Assembly (NCBI GenBank): GCA_016648135.1
Contig: JADDOH010002637.1
Location: 1-64,000, forward strand
DNA length: 64,000 nt
DNA from: Agrypnia vestita
Taxonomy: Eukaryota > Arthropoda > Insecta > Trichoptera > Phryganeidae
Direction of reading: 5' to 3'
Shown here piece after piece: positions 48,590 through 60,158 of this stretch (position 1 is the first letter of the stretch; every line of letters starts with the position of its first letter). The translations under genes and the position numbers were made by a program. Under the pieces are notes generated by a model that saw only the letters and a list, made by a program, of their open reading frames with translations, searched no databases and was not told the DNA's origin.

Positions 48590-48695
48590 AGTTTTTTTAG
48601 CAGTAAGTTGTATGATAATTTTCTGTGTAAAGCGCCCTAGAGGTGAGTACTCGCAAAAACGCCGCTATATAAATTAATCCAATTATTATTAATGT
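48590..48695 (+). mobile_element. CR1-like LINE 3' end
   Basis: TGTGTAAAGCGCCCTAGAGG and CGCCGCTATATAAATTAATC followed by ATT-rich tail match the 3' end at about 23157-23220. Only the terminal part is kept. Confidence 0.7.
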
Positions 48696-49102
48696 TGTAC
48701 CTGCCATTTGGTATTCATTTCTTTGCCAAATTATTTTAACTCCATGAACAATTTTTATTTTTCACAATTTGTCCCCGTCATTTGAGAGGTATAAAGCAAA
48801 GGCATATCCAAAAAATGTTTTGAATGCAGTCGCCGAGCATAACTAATTTAGAATGTACTGTATTCGAGATTTTGTAGGAAAAATAGCTCTGTCCGTTCCA
48901 AAACCATGTTTCCAAATTACTATTAAAAGCAAAGGCAGCAATATCACAGAGACAAAATAGTCACTTCATACTAAAGTGAGAGTTGATGTTGATTTTAGAC
49001 TGAAACATCACAGCAAAGACACCAATACCCAAAAGCAGCAATGCCTACTACAGCACACGCAGCAATATCCAAATTTTGAAAATTAAATATTTATTTATAC
49101 AC

Positions 49103-49106
<4 letters not shown>

Positions 49107-49138
<32 letters not shown>

Positions 49139-49435
49139 TAGTTCTAACTACTTTGGGGGTAACCCGCGTCAAATTCTGGTCGTCAGGACCAGTCGTCTGC
49201 CGATGTTTCGAACAGATCTCACTGTTCACCTTCAGGGCGCCTTGTCGATGAGCTGCTTCTCCAAAAAGCGTACAACCGTTTGGGTCCGGAGCTCACCGTC
49301 AAGTCTGTTACCCCAAAGTAGTTAGAACTAACCACTATGTACCCGTGAAGCCTTCGATTTGATATACGATATATATACTATATATATAAAGTAAGATATA
49401 TTATATAGTATATATATATGATATATATATATAAA
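49107..49435. repeat. (TA)n microsatellite interrupted by a MITE
   Basis: TA dinucleotide runs lie on both sides (about 49107-49134 and 49363-49435) of the fold-back element at 49137-49332, consistent with insertion into or next to a TA-rich site. Confidence 0.75.
49137..49332. mobile_element. 196-bp fold-back MITE
   Basis: GTTAGTTCTAACTACTTTGG at 49137 pairs inverted with the right end at 49332, giving TIRs of about 25 bases (one extra G on the left). The interior includes GATGTTTCGAACAGATCTCA, a motif shared with 48165. Non-coding. Confidence 0.82.
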
Positions 49436-50197
49436 AAGGAAAGCTGAGGCGGCAATTGTTTATAAAAACTTATATGTTTCATAGATTCCAGAGAAAGTTA
49501 ATTGAAAGTTAATCTCAGAAACACCTCAGTAGGATATTGTTGCCTTTGCTTCTACACACCTCATTTCAACCATAACATTAAAACATTCAAACTTCCCTTC
49601 AAACTCGGAAACTCCGAATAATAATTCGATTTTATACCATTTTTCGATACTGTAAGATTTCTAGCAAAGAAAGGCAAGCAAGCAAGGATTTAAAAAAAGA
49701 TTTGTAAATGGGTAGGTACTGTTCCGGTTTATTTTTAAAATTGCACTCAAGTGCTCTGCAAATTGCCTACGTCTGTAATGATCGGCGCTGATTCAGTAAT
49801 GTATATGTATATTATCGAATTAAACACTTTTTAACATATATATCCTATTTCGATTGGGTAGGTATTATTAGACCTAAAGAATGTAAGTAGAAACAGGTGC
49901 GACATCTAACGCCTCTAAAATCTGCACATTTAACAAATAATTATTTTCGTACTATTGTTTTTAAACCGAATCACCATGTGTCCGGCCACGTAAAGATGTA
50001 AAGTCAATAAAAAACATAGCTAGGAATGCAAATAAACAAATAATACGCATACACATCGAAGATAAAGATATATACTATCTTTTTTTTATTATCGAAACAT
50101 TATGTACATAACATTATTTACTTTACTTGGTTGTTGATGTTCAAAGTTTGACATTTTCAGATATGTGTCGAAATGTGTAGGAGTGGATCGTTGCGTG

Positions 50198-50290
50198 CAG
50201 TAGCGTTACGCCAATGCGATCTATTGGGGCCCTTGTTAGACCGGGGCTCATATTTTTTCCAGCGCTAATTTAAACTAAAAAAATTTAAAG
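50198..50290 (+). mobile_element. Terminal piece of the CAGGGGCGTAAC-type element
   Basis: CAGTAGCGTTACGCCAATGC followed by GATCTATTGGGGCCC and GGGGCTCA matches the left end of the element at 60124 once its inserted MITE is removed. No right end is visible here. Confidence 0.55.
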
Positions 50291-50341
50291 GATAAAACTG
50301 CCGAATTATTAATATTATTTCATTTTGCTTATTTACTATCA

Positions 50342-50640
50342 CGCCGTTTTCCCGAGGGGTTAGGCAGAGGCGACAGAGCACCACACTCTTCTGTCCTGAC
50401 ACTATCTCGCCTCGTTCATTTTTGCATGCAAAAGCTCGACGATTGTTGAGGCTCTGACAGGACCACCTTCCAGTATCTGGTTGATCTGGTCACGCCACGT
50501 CTTCTGCGGTCGCTTATCTTTCTGGTGCCGTCAACAATTGCGTCATATTTTATTCTTACATATCATATTCATTCGCTTAATATGCCTGAACCATATAAGC
50601 GACCCTTTTTAATTCTATTTACTATGCTCAGATCAGATTA
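50342..50640 (-). mobile_element. RTE-like LINE 3' end
   Basis: The antisense sequence (GGGGTTAGGCAGAGGCGACA, GATTGTTGAGGCTCTGACAG) aligns with the 3' end regions at 36105-36240 and 26955-27050. It is short and decayed. Confidence 0.65.
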
Positions 50641-50982
50641 TTATTTTATTTTTATATTTAAATAAATTAATGTGTAGGGGCCTTTCTTATCACATTGATG
50701 TTCTATGCCTTTTTTTACATTTTGTAATGAGGCACAATTTTTGATGTGTAACATCTTTCCTCTCGCTTTCCTGCAATCTGTGGCAATGATTTCGTGAAAA
50801 AGGACGGAAATGCGTAACAGGAAATAAGACGTGCGCAATTTCATCTAACCAATGAGCGCGCGCGGAGCGTGCGCGATGGGAAAAAAAATCATCGTTTATA
50901 AACAAATCAATGTCCAGCAAATGCCATCACAGCGAAGACGCACACTTCCAACAGTCAATGCTTCTGATTTTGTATATTCATT
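50641..50982. other. Non-coding spacer
   Basis: 342 bp with a CpG-rich patch (CGCGCGCGGAGCGTGCGCG near 50856) and no supported gene. Confidence 0.5.
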
Positions 50983-51930
50983 TCAATTCAATTCAATTCA
51001 ATTTATTTAATGATAATATGTACATGACAAACAAAATGTTTAAGGCATACATATTAGGAAGTATATATCAAAAATAAAAATATTTAATAAATTAAAAATA
51101 ACATAAAATCTGGTCAAAGGTGTAGGAGAATCCCGCTTCGGAAAACCCCCTCAGACATATGAAATATATCAATACCCAAAGCTATTTTGTTCAGCATAGC
51201 TGTGGCTCTTCCAACAAGCATAACCATCTGCAGGTTGGTCCTGTATATTGGAATGTGAAACAATCTATGCTGACGATGTCTAGTGTAATTATCAGGAACA
51301 TACAAACCAATGCTCTGCATAATTTCAGGATTATCGATCATACCGCGCAACAATCGATAAAAATGTGTAATCAAATACACATTCCTTCTAGTCTCTAAAC
51401 TATTGTAGCCAAGCTACCCTGGAGAAACTCGGTTGGGTAAAGCCAAGGATAATGCCCGTACTCTCTCATGTAGAGATATCTCAGAAACTTCTTTTGGACT
51501 TTCTCCACCATAAGAGAGTACTTGCCCTCATGTGGCCCCCAGATCATCGAGCCACTCTCGAGTCTACTCCGCACCAAGGAGTTGTAAAGAGTTCTGAGTA
51601 CGCGGGTATTCTCGAAAACCCTGGCAGTACGCAGAACAAATCCTAACATTCTCAAAGCATTACCACTGATCGTCTCTATGTGATCGTGAAATGTTAGGTT
51701 GCTTACAAATCTAACACCTAGATCTTTAACATTTCATGTTCTTGTCAGATTTTGGTCGTTCATTTTGTAGCGAAAAAATAGAGTTTTTTGGGCCCTAGTG
51801 AAGGATGTAACTGAACACTTGGAAACATTAAAAAAAGTTTATTTCGTCTTCCCCATTCACACATATTTGATATATCTGCTTGGAGAAGACGAAAATCGTC
51901 CAAAGTTGATACCTTTATATATGTTATGAG
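50983..51930 (-). mobile_element. CR1/Jockey-type LINE 3' fragment, second copy
   Basis: The - strand encodes NMCEWGRRNKLF, ALRMLGFVLRTARVF (with breaks), RSRLESGSMIWGPHEGKYS and YVPDNYTRHRQHRLFHIP. The 3' tail at 50983-51010 is tandem TTCAA. It is closely similar to 12711-13480 but extends about 270 bp further towards the 5' end. Frameshifts are present. Confidence 0.8.
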
Positions 51931-53712
51931 GTTGGTGTTGTGTATGGATGTTGTAACTTTGATATATTTTGACTTATATCTTCGAAACTATCAAATAAAT
52001 ACTTATTTTTTTACATTAATGTAAACAATAACTACTCTTAATAATTTACATTCTCAAATTTTATGTAATTTATATGATTATTTTTAAATATTTATTCAAA
52101 ATTTTCATACAATATGTATGGCGACACACTATCGCCATCTACGAAAATAAATAAAAACATATAATTGACCAAACACATTTCTAAACAAAATGCGTATGTA
52201 AATATACGGTACCTATCTAGTGCGGCAAAATTCAATAATAAATAAATGCACATACTTTTTCTTTACTTGTATTTACTAATTAATAAGTATATAGGTATTA
52301 GCTTTTTTTAAATATTGATGTTAATTTCTGTTGCTGCTCAATTGATATTTTTAATCGTGAGATGTCAAATGTTACACATCATACGCCACCACTGTAGGGC
52401 TCGCTCGTTTTTTTTTGTTACGCGTCTTAACCGTTATCTACGTCATTTCATTACCCTCACGAAGTATTTCAATTTCAATGGATTTTAGCATTCTAGACTA
52501 AAAAATATCAACACACTTAAATAATAAAAATTTGGAATCCACTTAATATTTATTGAATGAATAACGGAATTTATCGCATTAAAAAAATATAGCACTATAC
52601 ATTTTTCGTGACAGAAATTTTCCAATTAATTGATTGCGTATTCGCGTCGAAAGGTTATCAGTAAAACAACCATAAAGAAACGAAATAATTGCAAACCTTG
52701 GTACAAATTGAGTTCAGACTAAAGTCGGAAATAATCAATACATGACATATTTTACGATACTGTGGTAAGTGTATCATTTCAAATTACGAATTGATTGATA
52801 TATTAAATTTGTGTTCGTAATTTCCCGAACATGCCGAAGACGGAATTGAAAACGCACGAATAAAAATCCGAATTTAATGGGAAAATACTTGTTTATTAAT
52901 TAAGGAATCTTAATGTTAGAGCATGTAGGTATTGTGTGTATTGTATAGGTAACTAAACCAATTACAGAGGTACAATGTGTAATAAAATTAGTAGAAATAT
53001 GGATAAGAGAATATTTTAAAGTTAATTTATGGTAAGCAACAAGCAATACTAAAGTAAAATAATAGTAATAAATGAAGAAATGAATTGATTAATGGATTTT
53101 GGAGTCAGGGTAGAGGTGGAGGAAAAGGAGATGAGATGAGAGACTAGTCATTGGATTTGAAATCAATAAAAACTTTTCAATTTATATTTAATAAACTGCT
53201 TATTTGTATTTGAAACAAGACATTACAACTTTTCAAAATTTTCAATCCAAATTTTGAGCCGCCCCTCGAGTCGTTCGGGCGGGTTGTTTGATAAGGAGTA
53301 AGAGTAAAAGTTAAGAATAAAGCGTAGTTTTTTTGTTTTTCCTACCAATCGAACAACCCCTTTTTTACTTAACTATTACCATTAGCAGTGGTCAAACAAA
53401 CAGCCCTTAGTGTGCACGTTGTTTCACAATAATTTGACGTTTTCACTTTGCGGTCACATGTTTACATGCGATTTACAGTGAGTGACAACTTTAGCGGTTA
53501 ATAAAGTGTCCTTTGCAACCGAGACGGGTAAAACATGTTCATTTTCAATTCAATATGAGATAATTTTCTAAATTTCTTAATAATATAATCATTACATGTA
53601 TTATGATACCCTTCAGGTGTGACCAATATGGAAACGGGTTCCATAATAAATGTTAACAATATTATTAGGTACAATGTTTAAAAAATTAAAATATTATTCT
53701 CATTGTTTTAGA
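51931..53712. other. AT-rich non-coding DNA
   Basis: 1.8 kb with no mobile element recognised. The part at 53395-53535 is less AT-rich and contains a possible splice donor (GACGG|gtaaaac at about 53527) upstream of the candidate exon at 53714. Confidence 0.5.
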
Positions 53713-53713
53713 C

Positions 53714-53911
53714 ATGCCTCGTCCAAAATTATCGTCAAATTCAAGTCGTCATCTAATAGAAAGGCCTGGGACTATGTCAGAAGGTGTTCAGATGGTCAGA
53801 GAGAAAAATATGAAATTAAAAGAGGATTACATACATTCAAAAGCTAAATTACATGTGGTGGTCGTTGCAAAGATTTCAGAAATGTTGGCTACCACAACTT
53901 TTTTTAAATAG
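53714..53911 (+). CDS. Candidate small exon, unknown protein
   Basis: An acceptor-like sequence (tcattgttttag) directly precedes an ATG that opens 65 codons: MPRPKLSSNSSRHLIERPGT, then a charged stretch (MVREKNMKLKEDYIHSKAKL) that could form a helix. I do not recognise the family. A SINE begins at about 53897, so the ORF end is inside the repeat and any true exon would stop earlier, for example before gtggtcg. It could be an exon of an otherwise unseen gene, a decayed transposon protein, or chance. Confidence 0.22.
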   Translation: MPRPKLSSNSSRHLIERPGTMSEGVQMVREKNMKLKEDYIHSKAKLHVVVVAKISEMLATTTFFK

Positions 53912-54045
53912 AGATGCGAACACGGAATACGTGTCGCATAAATACTATTTTCAAAATAAGTCAAACGCTTGTGTTATGAAAATAGGACTAACTTGCTGGT
54001 GTCCTGGAATGGGGCTCGAACCACCGACCGCCAGATAATTTTTTT
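53897..54045 (-). repeat. tRNA-derived SINE, truncated
   Basis: On the - strand, a B-box-like GGTTCGAGCCCC is followed by CAGCAAGTTAGTCCTATTTT and ACACGTATTCCGTGTTCGCA, then an A-rich end. The body matches the copy at 55965-56153. The A-box part is missing, so it is truncated in its tRNA head. Confidence 0.75.
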
Positions 54046-55964
54046 TTGGAATTACACCATTTAAGATATCTATTACAGTTAAAATAATATATTATAATTT
54101 CTTACTTTATACATAATATTAAAGAATATATTATATATTCTTTCTATCTGTAATAGAAAATAGAAAGTATATCTAATCTGAAAATTCTTCTATACATGTA
54201 ATATGGGACCCTAGGTTGCGTATTACATAAGTGCACACTTGTAAAATTTGGTTATTTGACTTTTTCTAAATAAATCCACATATTTTAATAAACGTTTATT
54301 TTTCTCTATGTATTTTTTAAAACTGCTGTGTAATTGGTAAAGAATTAAAAAAATACAAATATTTGACCTTTTCGAGAAAATACCAAAAACAAGCAGGGCT
54401 CTACATTACAGCCGTCTTTTTGTACGAGACACGCGTGATGGGATCTATATTGCTTCTTAACTTTGATAAATGTATGACTAATCATTGTGAGACTATCCGT
54501 AATAAATGGTGGACCGTGTTCCCAGGACCGCCTCTTAACCTCCATGCGTCTAGCCAATCATTAACTTTCTTAGAATCGAGCATCCTACGCCCCATTGTGC
54601 ATTGATCAATCTTCGCCGTGGGACCAGGTCAATGCATTGCCACGTTAGGTAGGTAGGAACTCCTACATTTTTGAGTAGACAAGATTCACATGAAAAAACG
54701 TACATTGATTTTCTGTAGTGACAACACATATGCATAAATATATATGTCAAATAAATTGATGAATTTTAAAACAAATGTCGTGGACCTTGAAAACCTAAAG
54801 CGATATACTACAGATGTCGCAATTATATGAGATGTCAATGTGTTCGATTACGTGTGACCACGGTACAAACGTCACTAATGTGTTTAATCCAGACTTGTAG
54901 CATCGGAAGACTTTTGAATGGATTAAGAGGCCCCAGTATACGATTTTTCGTATTTGCTCTCGATTTGCTAAATTTAACGTAAACTTATTAAATTATTTTG
55001 CAAAACCCATAGCTAAACAGGCTTTTAATCAATTTTATTATGATAGATCCATTTAATCTTGAAACATTTCTTAAAAAAAATATGAAAAATTTTAGTTTTC
55101 ATGCAATAGAGTTATCTTTGGTACACTAATCTGGAATATTTTCAAATAAAGACCATATATTTTATTTACAAATTGATTGTATAAAGTTTGAAAAAGAAGT
55201 GGTGCTATTCAGACATTAATATTTTTCGACAAGTTGTTAAATATATCGTTTTAAAAAAGACAAAAATTAAACATTCTGTTTCCTATTTTGCAGTATCCAT
55301 AAAACCATTAAAACATCAATTATTTTAATTAAATTTTACATACGTACTAAGAAAATTTCACCGTCATTAATATAAAAATATTCAAAATTTTTTACCTCAT
55401 ACTCAAGAATTCGAATTAATTAAATCGTATAGTCTGTTAAAATATCATTTTTCTTTCAAATCAGACTTCGGTTGGACAGTCAAACAATGTTGACTATTAC
55501 TAGCTCCGTCTTCTGATTTAGGATATCGGGATATGCGTTATACCGAAAAAATCGCATCAATCAGACGAAAGTACTTGTTCAGACACTGATCTCTAAAGGT
55601 GAAAATCGCGAGAAGTGGAAAGTGACGAGATGTAGATTTTCTACCTTAGGCAACAGACAGGATGGCAAACGCCTTTCGGAAATGTAACATCAAAATGGTA
55701 TTTGGAACTGGAACCTTCATCAAGATTTAAAGTCAATGTCAGTTCCTTAGAACTTCAAAAGATCGTAGAGACTAAAGTGATCAACATATTTGTGCGAAGG
55801 ACAAACCATCAATAAGAAGATGAATGGACAAAAATGAATACTTAGTCAAGCGAAGAAATCTTATTTTTCCCGGATTTATTATTTTCAGTCTTAAGTATAC
55901 AACGGTTCTAGCTACAACCAAAAATCATTAAATAATTATGGGGCTTTATAAGCATCTAAATTAG
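54046..55964. other. AT-rich non-coding DNA
   Basis: 1.9 kb, no gene or mobile element recognised. ORFs near 54345-54750 on both strands overlap each other and show no family features. Confidence 0.55.
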
Positions 55965-56153
55965 TAGCTTGTTGGTCTTGTGGTTAGGACTCGCCTCGTG
56001 ATCCAAACGTCACTGGTTCGAACCTCACTCCAGATCAGCAAGTTAGTCCTATTTTCATAGCACAAGCGTTTAGCTTAGTTTGAAAATAGTAAGAATATTA
56101 ATGTGACACGTATTCCGTATTCGCATCTCTATTTAAAAAAATAAAAATAAATA
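55965..56153 (+). repeat. tRNA-derived SINE, near full length
   Basis: A tRNA-like head (TTGTTGGTCTTGTGGTTAGG for the A-box region; B box GGTTCGAACCT at 56015-56025) is followed by a non-tRNA body (AGTCCTATTTTCATAGCACA, ACACGTATTCCGTATTCGCA) and an A-rich tail (56131-56153). The body is shared with 53897-54045. Confidence 0.85.
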
Positions 56154-56219
56154 AGATTAGCAGAGATGACGGTCTAAAGCTTAAACAAGAATTCATCAAG
56201 AAAATCAGTATCCAATGAT

Positions 56220-56437
56220 CAGGGGCGTGCAGTGAGAATAAGAAGCATGATTTTTATTTAAACATACATTTGGAAAAAAATCGAAAATAAATATTCAGCT
56301 GGCAGAATATTACGATATACTTAAATCTAAATAATACTTATGTTAATTATTGTGATAGAAATATCTCTCATTTCGCTTTCTTTTCAAAATATATGCTTAG
56401 GAAAAGTCATGCTTCTTGTTCTCATTGCACGCTCCTG
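56220..56437. mobile_element. hAT-type MITE, family A copy 2
   Basis: Ends CAGGGGCGTGCAGTGAGAAT and inverted CATTGCACGCTCCTG. The octamer CCAATGAT is identical at 56212-56219 and 56438-56445. 218 bp, non-coding. The interior is the reverse complement of the copy at 43609-43838. Confidence 0.92.
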
Positions 56438-56445
56438 CCAATGAT

Positions 56446-57519
56446 AAGGGCGAAGTTACACAGATGAAACTTTGCCCTTTGATTTAGCGGTAAAGGTCGG
56501 TATTTATCAGTTGGTCATTTTATTTTGCGTACAAAATATGGAAGACAGCGAGTGACCCCTCGCTCCACGCTCAACTCTGTACTGCCCTGTCCAATATAAA
56601 TTACCAAAAATCCAGTCACACAGATGTACCTATTATTGACACAGAGGCCGCTAAGATGAAGAACTCCAAATTCAGCACATCTTTGTTTATTAATTTGGGT
56701 CAACTGAATGTTGAAAGTCGAGGAACAATTAAAGATAATTGAACGAATCGTATATATTGATGGAGGTTTTCAATGACATGATGAAACATGCCATTGATGT
56801 GCCGACTTCTTTGTTGATCGGCTGGGACTGATCCCAGTTTAAGCAGCCCTGTATGTTAGGTTTTGGCATAAAAAATAAGAATGAAGAGATTTGTAATATC
56901 CAGATTAGAAGAATTGGGACGAGGCAGAACCTTTGATCCGGGCGCCATGAAAAATAAAATAGGTACCTACCCTATTTTGCCAAGTTTTCCAGTAGTAGCT
57001 ATGTTTAAGTATAAGTAATCTCAATTACATCATTAATGTTACAAACCGAAGTCAAGAAAAATGTGAGGAAACAATTTGGTTATTTTCGTGAACTATCTTA
57101 GAAATTGTGTAATAAATAAATGTTTTGGAGAAATTGGGTATCAGTTATCAGATAGATATTTTAAAAAATGTTGTGACATTATTGACAAAGCAATGACATT
57201 ATTTATTTTCATTCATACTCAATATCCCGTATACATTAAGGCGATCGTCTAGCGGAATGAGCAAATTTCACCATTTTTTCTCATTAAAAAATTTATTCAT
57301 CAGGTTACATATATTTTAAAAACGAATATCTTATTAAAATGTCATAAAATAAATTAAATAATTGATTAATAAATTACCAAACCTTCGATGTTTTAAAAAT
57401 GAAGAAAATTGTTCCACTTTGTGGCCCTTTTATGACTGAACGGCGTGTGAGATGTCTTTTTTATTCAATAATATTACAAAGTTAACGATTATCTTAAATT
57501 TGTTACAATTATAAAAAAA
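56446..57519. other. AT-rich non-coding DNA
   Basis: 1.1 kb, no supported gene or element. Confidence 0.6.
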
Positions 57520-57966
57520 TCTGTTAATACGTTTACATGCAATTTATGTTTTAAAAAATACTGTTTTTTAAATTATTTTTTGTGAGTTTTTTTCCATCCT
57601 TTTAAAATAGTTTATAACTTTTTTTCTTTAATAAATTAAAGGAATAGACATTTTTATTTTAAAATTAATACAAAAAAAATCAAAAAATTATTCTCGATTT
57701 CAGATTTTAGCTATTTAATCAAGGCCCTGCGTATTGTGTCATAAATACGGTGCGTCTTGATTAAATATCTAAAATCAGGAATATCGACAAAGATTTTGAT
57801 TTTTTTTTTGTTTTTATTGTAAAATTATAATATCTATTCTTTTGACTATTGAAGTAAAAAAGTTGTCAACCATGTAAAAAGAGTTGAAAAAGACCCACAA
57901 AAAATAAAATATTTTTAAAAAACAGTATTTTTTAAAACATACATTGCATGTAAACGTATTAACAGA
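57520..57966. repeat. 447-bp near-perfect palindrome (fold-back element)
   Basis: The left arm starts TCTGTTAATACGTTTACATG and the right arm ends with its inverse. Long AT-rich arms of about 200 bases can be followed to a centre near 57743, where AATCAAGGCCCTGCG meets GGTGCGTCTTGATT. Mismatches and small indels are few. No coding. It sits inside a tRNA-derived SINE copy whose remainder begins at 57967. Confidence 0.85.
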
Positions 57967-57971
57967 TAGGA

Positions 57972-58045
57972 CTCTCTTGTTAGGCTTGAACCATCGACCA
58001 CCATATTACTAGGCGAGCATCTTGACCATTAGATCAACAAGCCAT
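57972..58045 (-). repeat. tRNA-derived SINE head
   Basis: On the - strand: TTGATCTAATGGTCAAGATG (A-box region), TGGTGGTCGATGGTTCAAGC (B box GGTTCAAGCC), then AACAAGAGAGTCCTAT, where the palindromic element interrupts it. The sequence resembles the other SINE copies. No intact tRNA fold was verified. Confidence 0.65.
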
Positions 58046-58084
58046 TCATAGGTTTGGTCACGCGGAACGAATGAGCAAGGAAAT

Positions 58085-58491
58085 TATCTTCTTCTTCTTC
58101 ATCAGCCTTCATCTCTCCACTGCTGGACATAGGCCTCTTCCTTCTCTTTCCATCCTTTCTTGTTGTTTGCTAATTGTAGCCATTTCTTTCCCTCCACAGC
58201 ATCTATATCATCGGCCCATCTCTTTGGAGGTCTTCCATGCCTCTTTTATTCTCCCAAGGTCTCTATTTCAGAACTCTGGGAGGCCATCTTGTAGCATCCT
58301 GCCTTGCAACATGTCCTGCCCATTGTCATTTTAGCTTCGCTGCACGATCCATGATATCCACTACTCTAGTTCTGCGCCTAATCTCTTAGGCTTACTCCAA
58401 GCATGGAACTCTCCATGAATCGTTGCGTGCATTTGAGCTTTTCTACACTTTTCTTTGTAAGGGCTTTTCCATTTCCTCGTCACTCCATACG
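58085..58491 (-). mobile_element. LINE 3' region, antisense
   Basis: On the - strand: broken sequence of the type GRPPKRWADDI and a C-terminal end corresponding to GGAAGAGGCCTATGTCCAGC plus GAAGATGAAG-like tail. This is the common 3' end of lepidopteran endonuclease/RT LINEs. Stops interrupt it. Confidence 0.7.
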
Positions 58492-58513
58492 TCGTATGGA
58501 GTGACGAGGAAAT
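58471..58513. repeat. 43-bp perfect palindrome at a LINE-LINE junction
   Basis: Two 21-base arms (58471-58491 and 58493-58513; core CATACGTCGTATG) around one central base. It lies exactly between the antisense and sense LINE fragments. Confidence 0.88.
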
Positions 58514-58980
58514 TATGGCAAAGAAAATTTATGTGGCGAGTGTTGAAGGCAGCAGAAACAGAAGGCGTCTACGGAAGACATGATCAGATAAACCATATAT
58601 AGGAGGATGGCCCTGTTAAATGATTTAACAACCGATTAGCGTGCATGAGAAGAAGTACGAAAGAGGATGAGGTCATCGTCATATCACCGTCAGGCCTATA
58701 TTAAAGCAAGAGTTCGCTCGGACGTGGGTTTCGCGCTGGGAGCTGCTCCGTGGATGAGACTGTCGACTATGGACCAGTGGACGTCTGGACTGAACTGTCC
58801 CGTTTTCTGTTTTGTCCTTTCCCTACAGGGAGAGTATCCTGATATCCTTTCTACCCGTCCCTCACTGTCCCTCCTTCCCACTCAATCAAACCTTACCTTC
58901 ATTCTGTTTTAAATTTTATACTTTGTATTTTTTGATAATATTATTTTCTGTATTTTTTATAAATAAATAAATAAATTGTA
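58493..58980 (+). mobile_element. LINE 3' region, sense, with TAAA tail
   Basis: Encodes KIYVASVEGSRNRRRLRKT in one frame, matching the KKIYGASVEDNRNRGRQRKT block of the RTE-like LINE at 36.1-37.8 kb. It then has a GC-richer 3' UTR (58670-58900) and ends in TAAATAAATAAATAAATTG. It abuts the antisense fragment through a perfect palindrome. Confidence 0.7.
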
Positions 58981-60123
58981 TTGAGTTCTTGAGGAGCAAC
59001 AGTGAATGGACTTTTGTGAACGCCCTTTACACGATGCCGCACGGGAGGGCCATTAGTGAAAAAATTGTCAACCTGGCGACGTATGAGTAGAATCGATATG
59101 GGAGCTTTCGCTCATAAAACGGTCCTGAGAATGCGGTGGGTGTCCATTCATACATACTGTAGTAAAAATAATTTTGAAAGAGAATAACATTGATTTAACA
59201 GAAACTTGCTAAAATAATCAATATTGTAATCCAATATTCTTACTGTAAATCTCTTTTTTCCGGTCAGAATTATTCGAATATTGAAGATTTAAATATCTGC
59301 AATATTTAGAATACTAGGTAACGGGATGTTTAATTATGACAAGAGGATATCGATTTCCCAGATAAATTATACTGTTGGATGGAATATTTATTTATTGGTT
59401 ATTTTTATTTTTGTTAAGTTTATCATCCTTTATTATAGCACTATTGCCATAAATTTTATTTGTAATTATGCATGTTTACCTTGCTTAAACAATGCTATTT
59501 TAGTATATACTCGGTAGGTACTCGTACCTTTAATGAATTATAGGTGTACAACATAACAAAATAATTAAAATAAATGTACTTGATAGTGCGATAATAGACG
59601 ATGCAACTAGCACTGCAGTTATAAAAGCAAGAGTAGGAATCGAACAAATATTAAACAAAAATAACAGGAAAACATTGATTGAAAATATTTTTGGTTTGGT
59701 GTAGGAGAAAGATGGAAAAATAATCTGAAGAAAAAAAGGTAATAATGAGAAAAAAGGCGTAATGCACAATTTAAAACGGTTCGGAGGCGTAATGACCAAT
59801 GTTCCATCTTAGTTGTGTGGGTGTGCGATCGCACAATTATAAATATTTATCCACACACGACCGACCCCCGCATACAGAAATAAATATGTGATACCAGATT
59901 TTAGGTTTGCCTTAATAGGACGAACAATGACCCACATTTCATTAATGATATATAATAGCTGTTTCAATAATGTGACAGAAGGAAAAGAACAAAAAAGAAG
60001 GCCGATTACAAGGGCAAACCTCCTATTTACTAGGAACTGTCAGCTGTCAGCTGCGACGAAAACCAGAGACACGCAGAAAAAGCCACACTGATAAGACTAT
60101 TTTAGAGAAGAGATAATAGTATC
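58981..60123. other. AT-rich non-coding DNA
   Basis: 1.1 kb, no supported gene. Overlapping antisense ORFs at 59530-59834 are hydrophobic by AT-rich composition only. Confidence 0.55.
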
Positions 60124-60158
60124 CAGGGGCGTAACTACGCCAATGTAACCAATGCGAT

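Noticed and set aside
55965..56030. A functional tRNA gene
   Set aside because: A- and B-box-like sequences are present, but the head continues into a repeated non-tRNA body with an A-rich tail, as in SINEs.
59530..59834. Hydrophobic antisense ORFs as a membrane protein
   Set aside because: Phe/Leu/Ile richness follows from AT-rich DNA and the two ORFs overlap in different frames.
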